Part shown: positions 17,795-26,529 of the stretch, piece by piece
Numbering within the stretch: the stretch's first letter is position 1
How the letters are laid out: every line of letters starts with the position of its first letter
Source: Marinilabilia salmonicolor
GTDB taxonomy: Bacteria; Bacteroidota; Bacteroidia; Bacteroidales; Marinilabiliaceae
Direction: 5' to 3'
NCBI RefSeq assembly: GCF_003003035.1
Contig: NZ_PVTS01000005.1
Coordinates: 244,724 to 308,723, forward strand
Length of the DNA: 64,000 bases
The notes under the pieces: model-generated
Told to the model about the DNA's origin: nothing
Databases searched by the model: none
The model's input: the letters and a program-made list of their open reading frames with translations, nothing else
Position numbers and translations under genes: made by a program

Positions 17795-18553
17795 CTATTC
17801 CTCCGTTGCCGTCCACAGAATAGCTCCTTTCAGGTGTTGTAAAAACAAAGGATTGTGGTATAGCTCCGGTTCATGGCCAAGGGCGGTCTGAAATACTTTC
17901 CCTTTGCCAACCAATCTGTACCATACCAGCGGATGATCCCCAATTCGTTGTTGGGCTCCTTCGAACCATCGGTTGTCGTCCACTTCGTAAGAATCTTCAT
18001 CAATAGAAATGAGCACATGTACGTCTTCCCGCGGATTGCGGTCGAAACTGTACCATTCATCGGTGACTACCCAGGTGGAATCGGGGAAATGTGCTGTGGC
18101 AGGATGGGAGCGGTCTTCAATGATAAGTTTACCTTGCTGTGATGGTGGGTGTCCGACAAAAGAGGCTCCGATGGCTTCAACATACCACGGCCAATCATAT
18201 TCGGTGTCTGCTCCGGTATGCAGGGCCAACAGTCCGCCTCCGTTTTCCACATAATCTTTTAATGCTTCCTGTTGGTCTGCTTCTAAAATGTCTTTGGTGG
18301 TATGCACAAATATCACCAGATCGAAGGATGATAAGTTTTCGGGAGTAAAGATTTCTCCTTCTTCTGTTGCAATTATTTTCCAGTTGTTTTGTTCTGCCAG
18401 TTGGCCTAAAGCTATCAGACTTTGTGGAATTGCTCCGTGTCGGTATCCGGCGGTTTTGGAGAAAGCCAGAATTTTAAGATCAGGAGTTTGATTTTGTGAT
18501 TGAGTTGTTGCTATCATAAATAAGAAAAGTATGAGATATAATGTTTGTTTCAT
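17795..18553 (-). CDS. ThuA domain protein (trehalose-utilisation-like), secreted
   Basis: A 252-residue protein with a signal peptide (about 1-20, MIATTQSQN region). The rest is one ThuA/class-I-glutamine-amidotransferase-like domain: KILAFSKTAGYRHGAIPQ, LSSFDLVIFVHTT, ENGGGLLALHTGADTEYDWPWY, ASFVGHPP and the closing GKGKVFQTALGHEPELYHNP. ThuA proteins occur in sugar utilisation loci and are implicated in handling of keto- or disaccharide derivatives; the biochemical activity is poorly known. No sugar dehydrogenase or transporter is adjacent, so context does not refine the role. Confidence 0.85.
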   Translation of the reverse strand: MKQTLYLILFLFMIATTQSQNQTPDLKILAFSKTAGYRHGAIPQSLIALGQLAEQNNWKIIATEEGEIFTPENLSSFDLVIFVHTTKDILEADQQEALKDYVENGGGLLALHTGADTEYDWPWYVEAIGASFVGHPPSQQGKLIIEDRSHPATAHFPDSTWVVTDEWYSFDRNPREDVHVLISIDEDSYEVDDNRWFEGAQQRIGDHPLVWYRLVGKGKVFQTALGHEPELYHNPLFLQHLKGAILWTATEE

Positions 18554-18662
18554 GGTTTTAAAATTTTTTCGGATGGAAAGGGAAGAGTCTTGGGTGATTC
18601 AGGGAATCATTTGTTTTTTGAAAGATAATGATTTTTTTTCATTGGTATCTGGGTAATAAATT

Positions 18663-18811
18663 GAGATTGCTTCACTACGTTCGCAATGACGGGCCTTTGC
18701 AGGATGTTGAGAGTTGGCAGGGGTTGATTTTCGGCAGAGCCGAAAATCAACCCCTGCCAACTCTCCTAAACCTTAAAGGAAGAGTCATTGCGAGCAGAGC
18801 GAAGCAATCTT
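18663..18811. repeat. Nested palindrome in the intergenic gap 18554-19042
   Basis: The inner palindrome is perfect: 27-bp arms at 18709-18735 and 18739-18765 with the loop AGA (arms include GTTGGCAGGGGTTGATTTTC). The outer arms, AGATTGCTTCACTACGTTCG and GTCATTGCGAGCAGAGCGAA, are imperfect inverted repeats. The rest of the 490-bp gap shows nothing recognisable. Confidence 0.8.
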
Positions 18812-19042
18812 CTTTCAAAACAATAGATTTTGCCGGACCACAGGGCTTTTTTACAAAAATGGTTGCTTTATACTCTACTTAGCCTCGGGAACCTATGTAA
18901 CCCAAAAGAGTTTTCTTCGTTTAAAAAATGAATTGTAATCTGATCTGTCCTTAGAGAAAGTGGTTCCGGGATAAAGGTGCTGGCATTTAAGGGATGCAAA
19001 TCAGGTTGTAGGAGGACTTAAATTAGCGGTATTTACATACTT

Positions 19043-20815
19043 ATGGAGAACCATGTGATCAGGATGCTTCTCAATCGAATTGAGGAGTTTGGGGATGAAG
19101 AGATTATTCGTTTCAGAGAAAAAACAAAAAAATCGTGGAGTTGGAACCAGCTGGGTGAAAAGGTGGAGCAGGTATTGTCCGGGCTTCATATACTGGGGAG
19201 CAGAGCAGGTGAAAATATGGGAATTATCAGTCAGAACAGGGCGGAATGGCTTTTGACCGATTTGGGCATTATGGCCAATCGGGGAGTTACAGTACCGTTG
19301 TATGCTACCTCGTCCATGGATCAGATTCGCTATATTCTGAACGAGACAGAGATTAGGATACTGTTTGTTGGCACCTGTGAACAAAAGGAAATGCTGAAAT
19401 GCCTTTTGGATGAAGGCAACATGCTGGAGCGAATCGTGGTATTTGATGATTGTAATACAGTGGATGACAGGATTTTTTCCTTTTCTACATTTCTTGAGTT
19501 ATCTCAAAAGGAAAATGTTCATATTCGTATATCAGATAATATCTCTGATTATCATTCTGATGATCTGGCTACCATTATTTATTCATCAGGTACAACAGGG
19601 GAGCCCAAGGGGGTGATGCTGAAACATGCTCATTTCGTAAATACCTGGAAAATACATCAGGAGCGTCTGGAAGTCTCATCTGAAGATGTTTCTCTGAGCT
19701 TTCTCCCTTTAAGTCATGTTTTCGAGCGATTATGGACCCATTTTATGCTTTTTAGCAGAGTGGTCAATGTTTTTCTTGATGACCCTCGCGATGTGGTGAA
19801 TGCCCTGCGTCAGGTGAAACCTACTATGATGTGTGTTGTTCCCCGTTTCTTTGACAAAACTTATCAGGGTATTCAGGAGGAGATGCTGCTGTGGTCCCCT
19901 GTTAAACGGAAGATTTTTAACTGGGCGATTTCGTCAGGACTTGAGGCCAATAAGTATAGAAGTTGCAATGCCAGACTGCCTCTTGCATTGAAGTTGAAAT
20001 TGGCTTTGGCTGAGAAGGTGGTTTTCAAAAAAATACGTGGTGTTTTTGGTGGAAATATAAGATTTATGCCATGTGCAGGAGCTGCTCTGAGTACCGAAAT
20101 TCTTAAGTTTTTTCACGCTTTTGGGTTGTTTGTGACCTATGGTTACGGTTTGACTGAAACTTCCGCTACCGTTTCCTGTTTTCGGGACGATGTCTATTCT
20201 TTCGGGACATGTGGTTCCGTGATGCCGGGAGTAGAGGTCAAAATTGGTGACAACAGTGAAATATTGGTAAGGGGAACCAGTGTGTTCAGTGGCTACTACA
20301 AAAAAGAGCAGGAAACTGCAGAGGTGATGACCGATGGCTGGTTTCATACAGGCGATGAAGGGATGCTGGATGAGAACGGCGACCTGATTATGACTGATCG
20401 AATCAAGGATCTCATGAAAACCTCCGTAGGAAAATATGTTTCGCCTCAGAAAATTGAAACACTGCTTCAGCAGCAGGAACTGGTAGAACAGATTGTGGTA
20501 GTGGGGGATAACCGCCCTTATGTGACTGCTCTTATTGTTCCGATACTGAGTAAGCTAAAGGAGCTGGCAGTGGAAAAAAATATTGAGGTTCAGGAAGAGA
20601 ATGATTTACTTTCTCATCCCCATGTTTTGGAGGCTTTTGAAGACCATATTCATGAAGTTCAGCAAAATCTTGCTTCTTACGAAAAAGTGAAGAAAGTGGC
20701 TTTGCTGGAGGAACCTTTCACTATGGAAAATGGTACGATGACCAATACGCTTAAGCTGAAAAGGCGGAAGATTGAGGAGAAGTACCGGGAGGTGATTGAT
20801 GGACTGTATCGGTGA
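19043..20815 (+). CDS. Long-chain fatty-acid-CoA ligase (AMP-forming)
   Basis: A 590-residue member of the AMP-dependent synthetase family, which activates fatty acids with ATP to acyl-AMP and then acyl-CoA. Motifs in order: the P-loop-like ATIIYSSGTTGEPKGVML (about 176-193), LPLSHVFERLW, the GYGLTETSATVSC A5 motif (about 370), GWFHTGDEGMLDENGDL, and the DRIKDLMKTSVGKYVSPQ hinge (about 455). The FadD15/AAE-like long-chain branch matches the spacing and total length of about 590. No signal or strong membrane segment is seen. It is transcribed alone, starting 490 bp from the divergent ThuA gene. Confidence 0.92.
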   Translation: MENHVIRMLLNRIEEFGDEEIIRFREKTKKSWSWNQLGEKVEQVLSGLHILGSRAGENMGIISQNRAEWLLTDLGIMANRGVTVPLYATSSMDQIRYILNETEIRILFVGTCEQKEMLKCLLDEGNMLERIVVFDDCNTVDDRIFSFSTFLELSQKENVHIRISDNISDYHSDDLATIIYSSGTTGEPKGVMLKHAHFVNTWKIHQERLEVSSEDVSLSFLPLSHVFERLWTHFMLFSRVVNVFLDDPRDVVNALRQVKPTMMCVVPRFFDKTYQGIQEEMLLWSPVKRKIFNWAISSGLEANKYRSCNARLPLALKLKLALAEKVVFKKIRGVFGGNIRFMPCAGAALSTEILKFFHAFGLFVTYGYGLTETSATVSCFRDDVYSFGTCGSVMPGVEVKIGDNSEILVRGTSVFSGYYKKEQETAEVMTDGWFHTGDEGMLDENGDLIMTDRIKDLMKTSVGKYVSPQKIETLLQQQELVEQIVVVGDNRPYVTALIVPILSKLKELAVEKNIEVQEENDLLSHPHVLEAFEDHIHEVQQNLASYEKVKKVALLEEPFTMENGTMTNTLKLKRRKIEEKYREVIDGLYR

Positions 20816-21468
20816 TGACCAAAGCCCCAGTTTATGTGATCGCGGAGGAGGGGGCTGTCAATCTCCCGTCATTAGTTCAGCCGTTATGGAATCATCTAAT
20901 GCCTAGTTATCTATTACCTAAACTGGACAAGCCAGAACCAAATAAAATATTCAAATTAATACTTCTTTATTCCGAGGTTTTGGAACTAAAAACAGTTGGT
21001 AGTCAATCCATTGAAAAGCCTCGCGAACAGAGCATGTCTCACTCATAATAAAAACCTTGCGTCTCTGTCTTTAAGCTTTTTTTAACGGACTATTTCAAAT
21101 AAGCATTATCCTAATTAGCGAATTGCTGCGCAATTATTTTTTGTCCACGAATTGTACGAATTACACGAATTTGAGTCGCACTTTGTGCGACATTAAACGG
21201 CGAAGCCGTTTTAAAAAAGCTGTAAAACAGCTTTTAAATTCGTTTAATTTGAATAATTCGTGGATCCAAAACAATAGATGGCGCAGCCATTTTCAATAAA
21301 ACGTTGGAAAATATTTTGCCAAAAATAACACGGAAATTGGAGGTAAGGCACAAACCTGGCATTACCGGAGGCAAGCATTTAAAAAGCTATTGCCTGGTTC
21401 CTCCGCTTTGCTTGCAAAGAAAACAACTTTTCTAACCTCTGGTTTGTAGCTTTCAACGACTTTTCTGA
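20816..21468. other. Intergenic region containing a string of hairpins
   Basis: A 78-codon frame begins at 20812, overlapping the ligase stop, but it has no recognisable protein pattern and I do not call it. The notable content is the hairpin cluster at 21144-21290. Confidence 0.5.
21144..21290. repeat. Multi-hairpin palindromic element
   Basis: The outer arms TCCACGAATT (21144) and AATTCGTGGA (ending 21264) enclose perfect hairpins GTCGCACTTTGTGCGAC (21175-21191), AAACGGCGAAGCCGTTT and AAAGCTGTAAAACAGCTTT, and ATGGCGCAGCCAT (21278-21290) follows. Inner and outer arms together would fold into a branched structure. Confidence 0.75.
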
Positions 21469-22362
21469 TTAATATCCCTCCGGTGGTTTCCGCTTCCACC
21501 GTCTGTGCGACCACAGCCAGTTATCAGGATGCCTGCGGATGTAGTCCTCCAAAACAGTAGCATACTGTTTGGTGATTTCACCATGCTCGGTTTTCTGTGG
21601 CGTCTCTGTTAGTACAGAGAGTTTTAGTTCATAATATCCTCTTTTTATTCTCTCAATATCTGCAAAAACCACAGGGTAGTTGTTGTTACGCGCATGTTTC
21701 TCGGGCCCGTGAAGGAAACCGGTTGTTCGTCCCAGAAAATTAAACCAGTGAGCAGAGGTGACTTTTGAGGGACTCTGATCGGCAGCCATCAGGTAAAGCG
21801 TGGGTTTGCTTTTGTTTTCCGCAAAAGTATTGGTGGTGCCTTTGGTGGGCGAGAGAATGGTGCCGAAACGAGAGCGTGACCACCGCATCATTTTGTCGAT
21901 GGGTTTGTTGCGCATGGGACTGTAAAAGGCCACCACGTTGTAGTTGGTAAAAATACCGGCCGACAGGCTTCCCCATTCCCAGTTGCCTATATGTCCTGTA
22001 ACCACAATAACGCTTTTACCTTGTTCATAAAACTGATTGAGCACCTCCGGATTCAGCACATTATGGCGCTTTATTAAAGTTTTACGCGACATGGAAAAGC
22101 TTTTTAATCCCTCCAGAATTATGTCGGATAAGTTACGGTAATAAGCATTGATTGTTTGCGCTCTTTCATCGTCAGACAGAGGTAAATCTGATTTAATGAG
22201 ATTGTCTTCAATAATTTTCCTGCGGTATTTGAAAACGCTGCCTAATAACCATGAAAAGAAGTTGGAAATACCGTAGAGAACTGGGAAAGGAAGTATGGCG
22301 ATGAAGCCTAAGAGCAAAAGGAAAAGGAAGGCTCCTGAATATCTGATAATTGTCCGGAACAT
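21469..22362 (-). CDS. Lipid A biosynthesis-type acyltransferase (LpxL/HtrB family)
   Basis: A 297-residue lysophospholipid-acyltransferase-superfamily enzyme. A membrane anchor lies at about residues 10-45, followed by RKIIEDNLIKSDLPLSDDE. The catalytic HX4E motif is His124...Glu129 in VTGHIGNWEWG, and YLMAADQSPSK and the WFNFLGRTTGFLHGPEKHA block lie further on. It adds a secondary acyl chain to the lipid A precursor at the inner membrane. Its late-acyltransferase type fits the usual single LpxL-like gene of many Bacteroidota. It is transcribed alone on the minus strand. Confidence 0.88.
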   Translation of the reverse strand: MFRTIIRYSGAFLFLLLLGFIAILPFPVLYGISNFFSWLLGSVFKYRRKIIEDNLIKSDLPLSDDERAQTINAYYRNLSDIILEGLKSFSMSRKTLIKRHNVLNPEVLNQFYEQGKSVIVVTGHIGNWEWGSLSAGIFTNYNVVAFYSPMRNKPIDKMMRWSRSRFGTILSPTKGTTNTFAENKSKPTLYLMAADQSPSKVTSAHWFNFLGRTTGFLHGPEKHARNNNYPVVFADIERIKRGYYELKLSVLTETPQKTEHGEITKQYATVLEDYIRRHPDNWLWSHRRWKRKPPEGY

Positions 22363-22829
22363 ACGTTATATAATTAGAAGCTGCTGAAAAAGTCAGTACC
22401 CTTTTTTAAGTTTATATTTTATTGTCCTTTTTGGCATTGCCCAAAAACGACGAAAAAGTATTGTCTGTTTTAACCTATCCACCCGCGAAGGCCAAAATTT
22501 CCGGCCATTGCGCAAGGCCTTTAAATTCGCCCATTTTGGACTCCTGCTAGCCGCCGGCCCGGAAAACGGACGGGCCACCGCGCCATTTATACAGAAAAAC
22601 TCTTTCTGAATAAAAACGTTCTATTGAACAGTTGGGTGTTAACATCGCAAGTGCAAACTTTTTTAAAGGATTGCTTAAAAAAAAACAGCACTTGAAAAGA
22701 AATTATATGCTGTAATATTTTATTATTAGTTTTTTTAGCAAGTCCTTATAAGATTTGTTCACCATTTTTATATTACAATTCCGGTTAAGGCGTACTTACG
22801 GATTGTTGCCGGAAAAGTTTCCTAAAGCA
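22363..22829. other. Intergenic region, no confident gene
   Basis: A 61-codon minus-strand frame (22393-22578) translates a GC-rich stretch (22480-22590) that I believe to be a dispersed noncoding repeat common in this phylum. The remaining bases are AT-rich and without clear signals. Confidence 0.4.
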
Positions 22830-24188
22830 TTAGTCTGCCGGGCGAACTTCAATACAAAAAGCGGTTTCTTTTCCCGGTTGGGAGTTGGCGGTAAGTTTTC
22901 CTCCGTGTAAACGGATGATTTGTCGGGAAAGACTCAGGCCAATGCCACTGCCGGATTCACGGGTAGTAAAAAATGGTACAAATATCTCTTCCAGCAATTC
23001 CGGAGGTATTCCGGGCCCGTTGTCTTTGATGCATATTTCGATTTTTCCCTCCTGATTACGACGTGTTTGAATCTGTATGTTTCCGTTTGCCTGCTCATCC
23101 AGGGCTTCGGTGGCGTTTTTTAACAGGTTTATCAGTACCTGCGGAAAGAGCTTTTCGTCTGCAGCAATTTGTAAATCAGGATCATTTATTTGTAACGATA
23201 TTTGAATGTCAGGCCAAAGTGATTTATTCAAAAGAACGGTGTTTTCTATAAGATTTCTGACATTCACCGGTTTCAGCTCCGGTTTTGGGAGGCGGGTAAG
23301 TTTGCGGTATGATTCTACGAAGTTGATGAGGCCTATGCCTTGTTGTTCAATTACCTCAAGTCCTTTGGCTGTTTTTGCGATGGTTGTTTCCGATACCATT
23401 TCAGGGCTGATTACTTCCCCGTTGCGGATGAATAGATTTTTAAGGTTCTCGGAAAGAGAAGTTACCGGGGCAATGGAATTCATGATCTCATGGGTGAGTA
23501 CACGGATGAGTTTCATCCATGATTCCATTTCTTTTTCGCTGAGCTGGTCATTGATATCCTGAAGAGAGATCAGTCTTAGTGTCCGGTCCTTGTTTTTGAA
23601 AGAGGTGGATTTCAGTAGCAGATTAATGCTTTTCCCTGATGGTGACTTGATGGTGTGCATTCGCTGATTGTCTGGTAGCAGGTTCATCAGAACGTGTGCC
23701 AGCTGACTGTCCACTTTTTGAAGTTGGCGAAGGTGGGTCAGTTGCTCCAGACCAAGCATCTGCTTCAGGTTTTTGTTGGCATTGAAGATGAATCCTGTAT
23801 CATCAAACGAAAGGATACCTGTTGCTACATGGTCTGTCAGGGTCTGGAAGTACTGTTCCTGTTGACGGTTTTCGGTCTTGATTTCTTTTAGTTGTTCGTT
23901 GATTCTGTTCAGGTTAGAGCTGAGTTCGTTAAGAAAAGGATCATGTTGTATTTTTGGGAAGGAAAGCGCAGAATCTTCATTTCGGACGGCATCGAAAAAA
24001 TAGCTGATTTTGTTAAAGAACCGGTTTTGATAGGAAATCAAGTTCCAGGTAAAAACAATAAAAAGCAGGGATGCTGCTATTCCGATGACCTGGATGTTGA
24101 GGTAGAAAAAGCCTAATGTCGCCGTGATGGCTGAAACAGCAATCAGGAGTATCAGGATGACCGAACGTGTAAGAAATGAAATCCTCAT
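22830..24188 (-). CDS. Sensor histidine kinase, NtrY-like
   Basis: A 452-residue membrane kinase: two transmembrane helices at about 8-30 and 33-52, a HAMP-like/coiled-coil linker (55-115), a PAS-like region (about 116-210), the H-box HEIMNSIAP with His233 as the phosphorylation site, and an HATPase domain with N (LLKNATEAL), G1 (IKDNGPGIP) and G2 (GSGIGLSLSRQI) boxes. The domain order is that of NtrY-type kinases. It overlaps the upstream sigma-54 activator gene by four bases (ATGA), so the pair is coupled and functions as a two-component system. The stimulus is unknown; the nearest likely target is the ABC export cluster on the other strand. Confidence 0.92.
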   Translation of the reverse strand: MRISFLTRSVILILLIAVSAITATLGFFYLNIQVIGIAASLLFIVFTWNLISYQNRFFNKISYFFDAVRNEDSALSFPKIQHDPFLNELSSNLNRINEQLKEIKTENRQQEQYFQTLTDHVATGILSFDDTGFIFNANKNLKQMLGLEQLTHLRQLQKVDSQLAHVLMNLLPDNQRMHTIKSPSGKSINLLLKSTSFKNKDRTLRLISLQDINDQLSEKEMESWMKLIRVLTHEIMNSIAPVTSLSENLKNLFIRNGEVISPEMVSETTIAKTAKGLEVIEQQGIGLINFVESYRKLTRLPKPELKPVNVRNLIENTVLLNKSLWPDIQISLQINDPDLQIAADEKLFPQVLINLLKNATEALDEQANGNIQIQTRRNQEGKIEICIKDNGPGIPPELLEEIFVPFFTTRESGSGIGLSLSRQIIRLHGGKLTANSQPGKETAFCIEVRPAD

Positions 24189-25558
24189 TCCAGATTAAAT
24201 TTTTTCATCTTATTGTACAATGTCTGACGTGTAATGCCCAGTTGAGCGGCTGCAGCGGTGATGTTTCCGGGGTGATTGTCGAGGGCTGCTGAGATCAGTT
24301 GTTTTTCCATCTCTTCAAGACTCATTGAGGTATCAAGGCTTCCGGTATTGGTTCCGGTAACAGGTCTCAGGAAAAAATCGTCGGGTTTCAGGATGTTGCT
24401 ATCACTCAGAATTACTGCTTTCTCAATGGCATGTTCCAGTTCCCGGATGTTTCCCGGCCAGTTGTATTTTAAGAGTTTTTCCTGTGCCTGGTTATTGATT
24501 TTTAGTTGTGATTTGTTGTATTTGGAGGCATACTTTTTCAGGAAAAATTCTGCCAGTACCAGCACATCTTCCCCTCGATCGCGCAAAGGTGGGAGTTCGA
24601 TGTGTATGGTGTTGATGCGGTAGAGGAGATCTTCTCTAAAAAGTCCTTCTTTTACCAATGCCGGCAGATTTCGGTTGGTGGCACAAACCAGTCGTATGTC
24701 AACAGGTTCAGGCTGATTAGAGCCAAGGCGGGTGACTTCTCTGTTTTGGAGTACAGCCAGAAGCTTTGACTGAAGATGAAGGGGGAGATTGCCGATTTCA
24801 TCAAGGAATAGGGTTCCCCGATGGGCTATTTCGAATTTCCCGGCCCTGTTTTCTTTAGCATCGGTAAAGGCTCCTTTGATATGTCCAAACAATTCGCTTT
24901 CGAAAAGAGATTCGCTGATGGCTCCCATGTCCACACTTACAAGTATTTCATCGTTCCGTGAGGAGAGATGGTGTATTTCGCGGGCAATCAGTTCTTTGCC
25001 GGTTCCGTTCTCTCCGGTAACCAATACATTGGTATCGGTCTTTGCCACTTTGCGTACAAGGTTGAGTACCTTCATCAATTGCGGGGAAGTGCCGATGATG
25101 TGTTTTCGGTTATTTTGGAAACTGCTTTTCAGGTCTTTTTCTCTTTGTTTCAGGGTGTTGACCTCTCCGCGTGACTGGCTGAGTTGAACGGCCGCTTTGA
25201 CTGTCGCCAACAGTTTGGTGTTGTCCCAGGGTTTCAGAACAAAATCTGTTGCCCCTGCTTTTAGCGCATTTACGGCCAGTTCCACATCGCCATAAGCAGT
25301 AATCATTACTACTGATGTATCTGGTTTTTGGGTCTTAATTTGGTGGAGCCAATAAATCCCTTCATTGCCGGTATTTACTCCGGTTTTAAAATTCATGTCC
25401 AGTAATACCAGCTGAAAAGGGGTTTTGCCCAATTCGGAGTTGATCTGGTTGGGGTTAGAGATGCACACAACTTTGTCGAACTCCGATGAAAGAAGAAATT
25501 CCAGAGCCGTTAGCACACTTTTGTTATCATCAACGATCAGAATATTTCCTTTAGCCAT
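24185..25558 (-). CDS. Sigma-54-dependent response regulator, NtrC family
   Basis: A 457-residue regulator: receiver (about 5-125) with Asp10/Asp11 and phospho-acceptor Asp54, a AAA+ domain with Walker A GENGTGKE (182-189), the sigma-54-contacting loop GAFTDA (229-234) in place of GAFTGA, and Walker B LFLDEIG (250-256), then a Fis-type helix-turn-helix at the C-terminus (AAAAQLGITRQTLYNKMKKF). The receiver has a small insert after the phospho-site (GVNTGNEG). It should open sigma-54 promoters when phosphorylated by the coupled kinase. Placement next to the HlyD/MacB cluster, divergently, suggests it controls that cluster, as seen for similar Bacteroidota loci. Confidence 0.92.
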   Translation of the reverse strand: MAKGNILIVDDNKSVLTALEFLLSSEFDKVVCISNPNQINSELGKTPFQLVLLDMNFKTGVNTGNEGIYWLHQIKTQKPDTSVVMITAYGDVELAVNALKAGATDFVLKPWDNTKLLATVKAAVQLSQSRGEVNTLKQREKDLKSSFQNNRKHIIGTSPQLMKVLNLVRKVAKTDTNVLVTGENGTGKELIAREIHHLSSRNDEILVSVDMGAISESLFESELFGHIKGAFTDAKENRAGKFEIAHRGTLFLDEIGNLPLHLQSKLLAVLQNREVTRLGSNQPEPVDIRLVCATNRNLPALVKEGLFREDLLYRINTIHIELPPLRDRGEDVLVLAEFFLKKYASKYNKSQLKINNQAQEKLLKYNWPGNIRELEHAIEKAVILSDSNILKPDDFFLRPVTGTNTGSLDTSMSLEEMEKQLISAALDNHPGNITAAAAQLGITRQTLYNKMKKFNLE

Positions 25559-25764
25559 ATTATTTTTTTGAATGAAATTGCAATCTGTCCTGACCTGATT
25601 ATTTCACAAATGATCTATTGCGATGTTTAACTATCGGCTAAATGCAGACGTCCTCAATAAAATTGACTTGAAAATAATTTTTTTATTCCCTACTCCAATT
25701 TTCTTGGCGATTGCCTGCATTTATTGGTATTTGACCATCTCATGACTATTATTTATGAATAAAT

Positions 25765-26000
25765 CAGTCCTCCCAAAAGCGGGGCTTTTCCCTTTTTGAG
25801 GGAATACATAATGTTGTTGCGTTTCTTAAAAGGCCGAAGGTCTTTAAGCAATAGCCTGGGGCAACGCCCCTGGGATATTGTAACAATTCCCCCCTCTCAT
25901 TATTGGTCGCGTCGCGACCAATAATGAGAGGGAGTGGAGGGATACTTCAAAACCCAGGGCGTTGCCCTGGGCTATTGCTATCAGGCTTTCAGCCTGTTTG
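25765..26000. repeat. 240-bp palindromic intergenic element, copy 2
   Basis: It has the same ends as copy 1 (CAGTCCTCCCAAAAGC and TCAGGCTTTCAGCCTG) and the same outer arms. The central palindrome, 25892-25932, has 20-bp arms and centre T at 25912 where copy 1 has A, so the loop base differs while the arms are kept. Confidence 0.85.
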
Positions 26001-26374
26001 CTGTTTGCATCTTACTTGTCTTATATATATATAACAGGCTAAAAAGAATATTCTAATAGCGTTGTCGGGTTTGTTGGAGCTTGACCTTGGATGATAAGGC
26101 TAAAAACAAACTTACAAAATTAGAATTTCCAAAAAGTCACTGTGTCAGATTAAAACTCATCTCTTCTGCCTTCAGCCTGTCAAACTTCTGCCTTTTAATT
26201 AAAAACTATTCTGATAGATCAAATGTATGGGGTAAATTAACTGAATGCAAAATTGTGTCAAAATATTTTACAGGTGTACGTATGTTTTTTTTACACCATC
26301 GAGGGGGGATAGGAAGTTATCTTATTGTTTGTTAGGTTGTTGTTTGTTTTGGTATGGTTGTGGAATGGTTGTGG

Positions 26375-26450
26375 GCAGAGAGCATGGAGCATGGTGTATA
26401 GAGCATGGAGCAGAGAGTATGGTGCATGGTGCTTAGAGAAAATAGCATAG
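26375..26450 (+). repeat. GAGCATGGAGCA-type degenerate repeat
   Basis: Units such as AGAGCATGGAGC, ATGGTGCATGGTGC and AGAGTATGG are strung together. Similar strings occur at 27784-27832, 29146-29178 and 49748-49790, and in reverse orientation (GCTCCATGC, CCATGCCCCATG) at 28306-28342 and 28399-28438. All lie between genes, mostly inside the export cluster. Confidence 0.65.
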
Positions 26451-26529
26451 GTAAACCTGCACTTGCTCATCAGTTCAACAACACATTAGCTCATCAGCTA
26501 ACTATTGTGTAATACTTAATTGAAGAAAT

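Larger units (their letters stand above)
25559..26529. other. Long divergent intergenic region between activator and export cluster
   Basis: It contains the second 240-bp palindromic element (25765-26000) and, at 26375-26450, GAGCATGGAGCA-type degenerate repeats. ORFs at 26081-26436 run through AT-rich or repeat sequence and are not called. I looked for a sigma-54 site (GG-N10-GC in TGGCAC-N5-TTGCA context) and did not find a convincing one. Confidence 0.5.

Noticed and set aside
20812..21048. 78-codon ORF overlapping the ligase stop
   Set aside because: No recognisable pattern, and it runs toward the hairpin-rich gap; weak evidence only.
22393..22578. Minus-strand 61-codon ORF
   Set aside because: It overlaps a GC-rich dispersed repeat and has no protein-like features or neighbours; probably noncoding.
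26081..26436. Plus-strand ORFs before the export cluster
   Set aside because: AT-rich or degenerate repeat translation; no start context.
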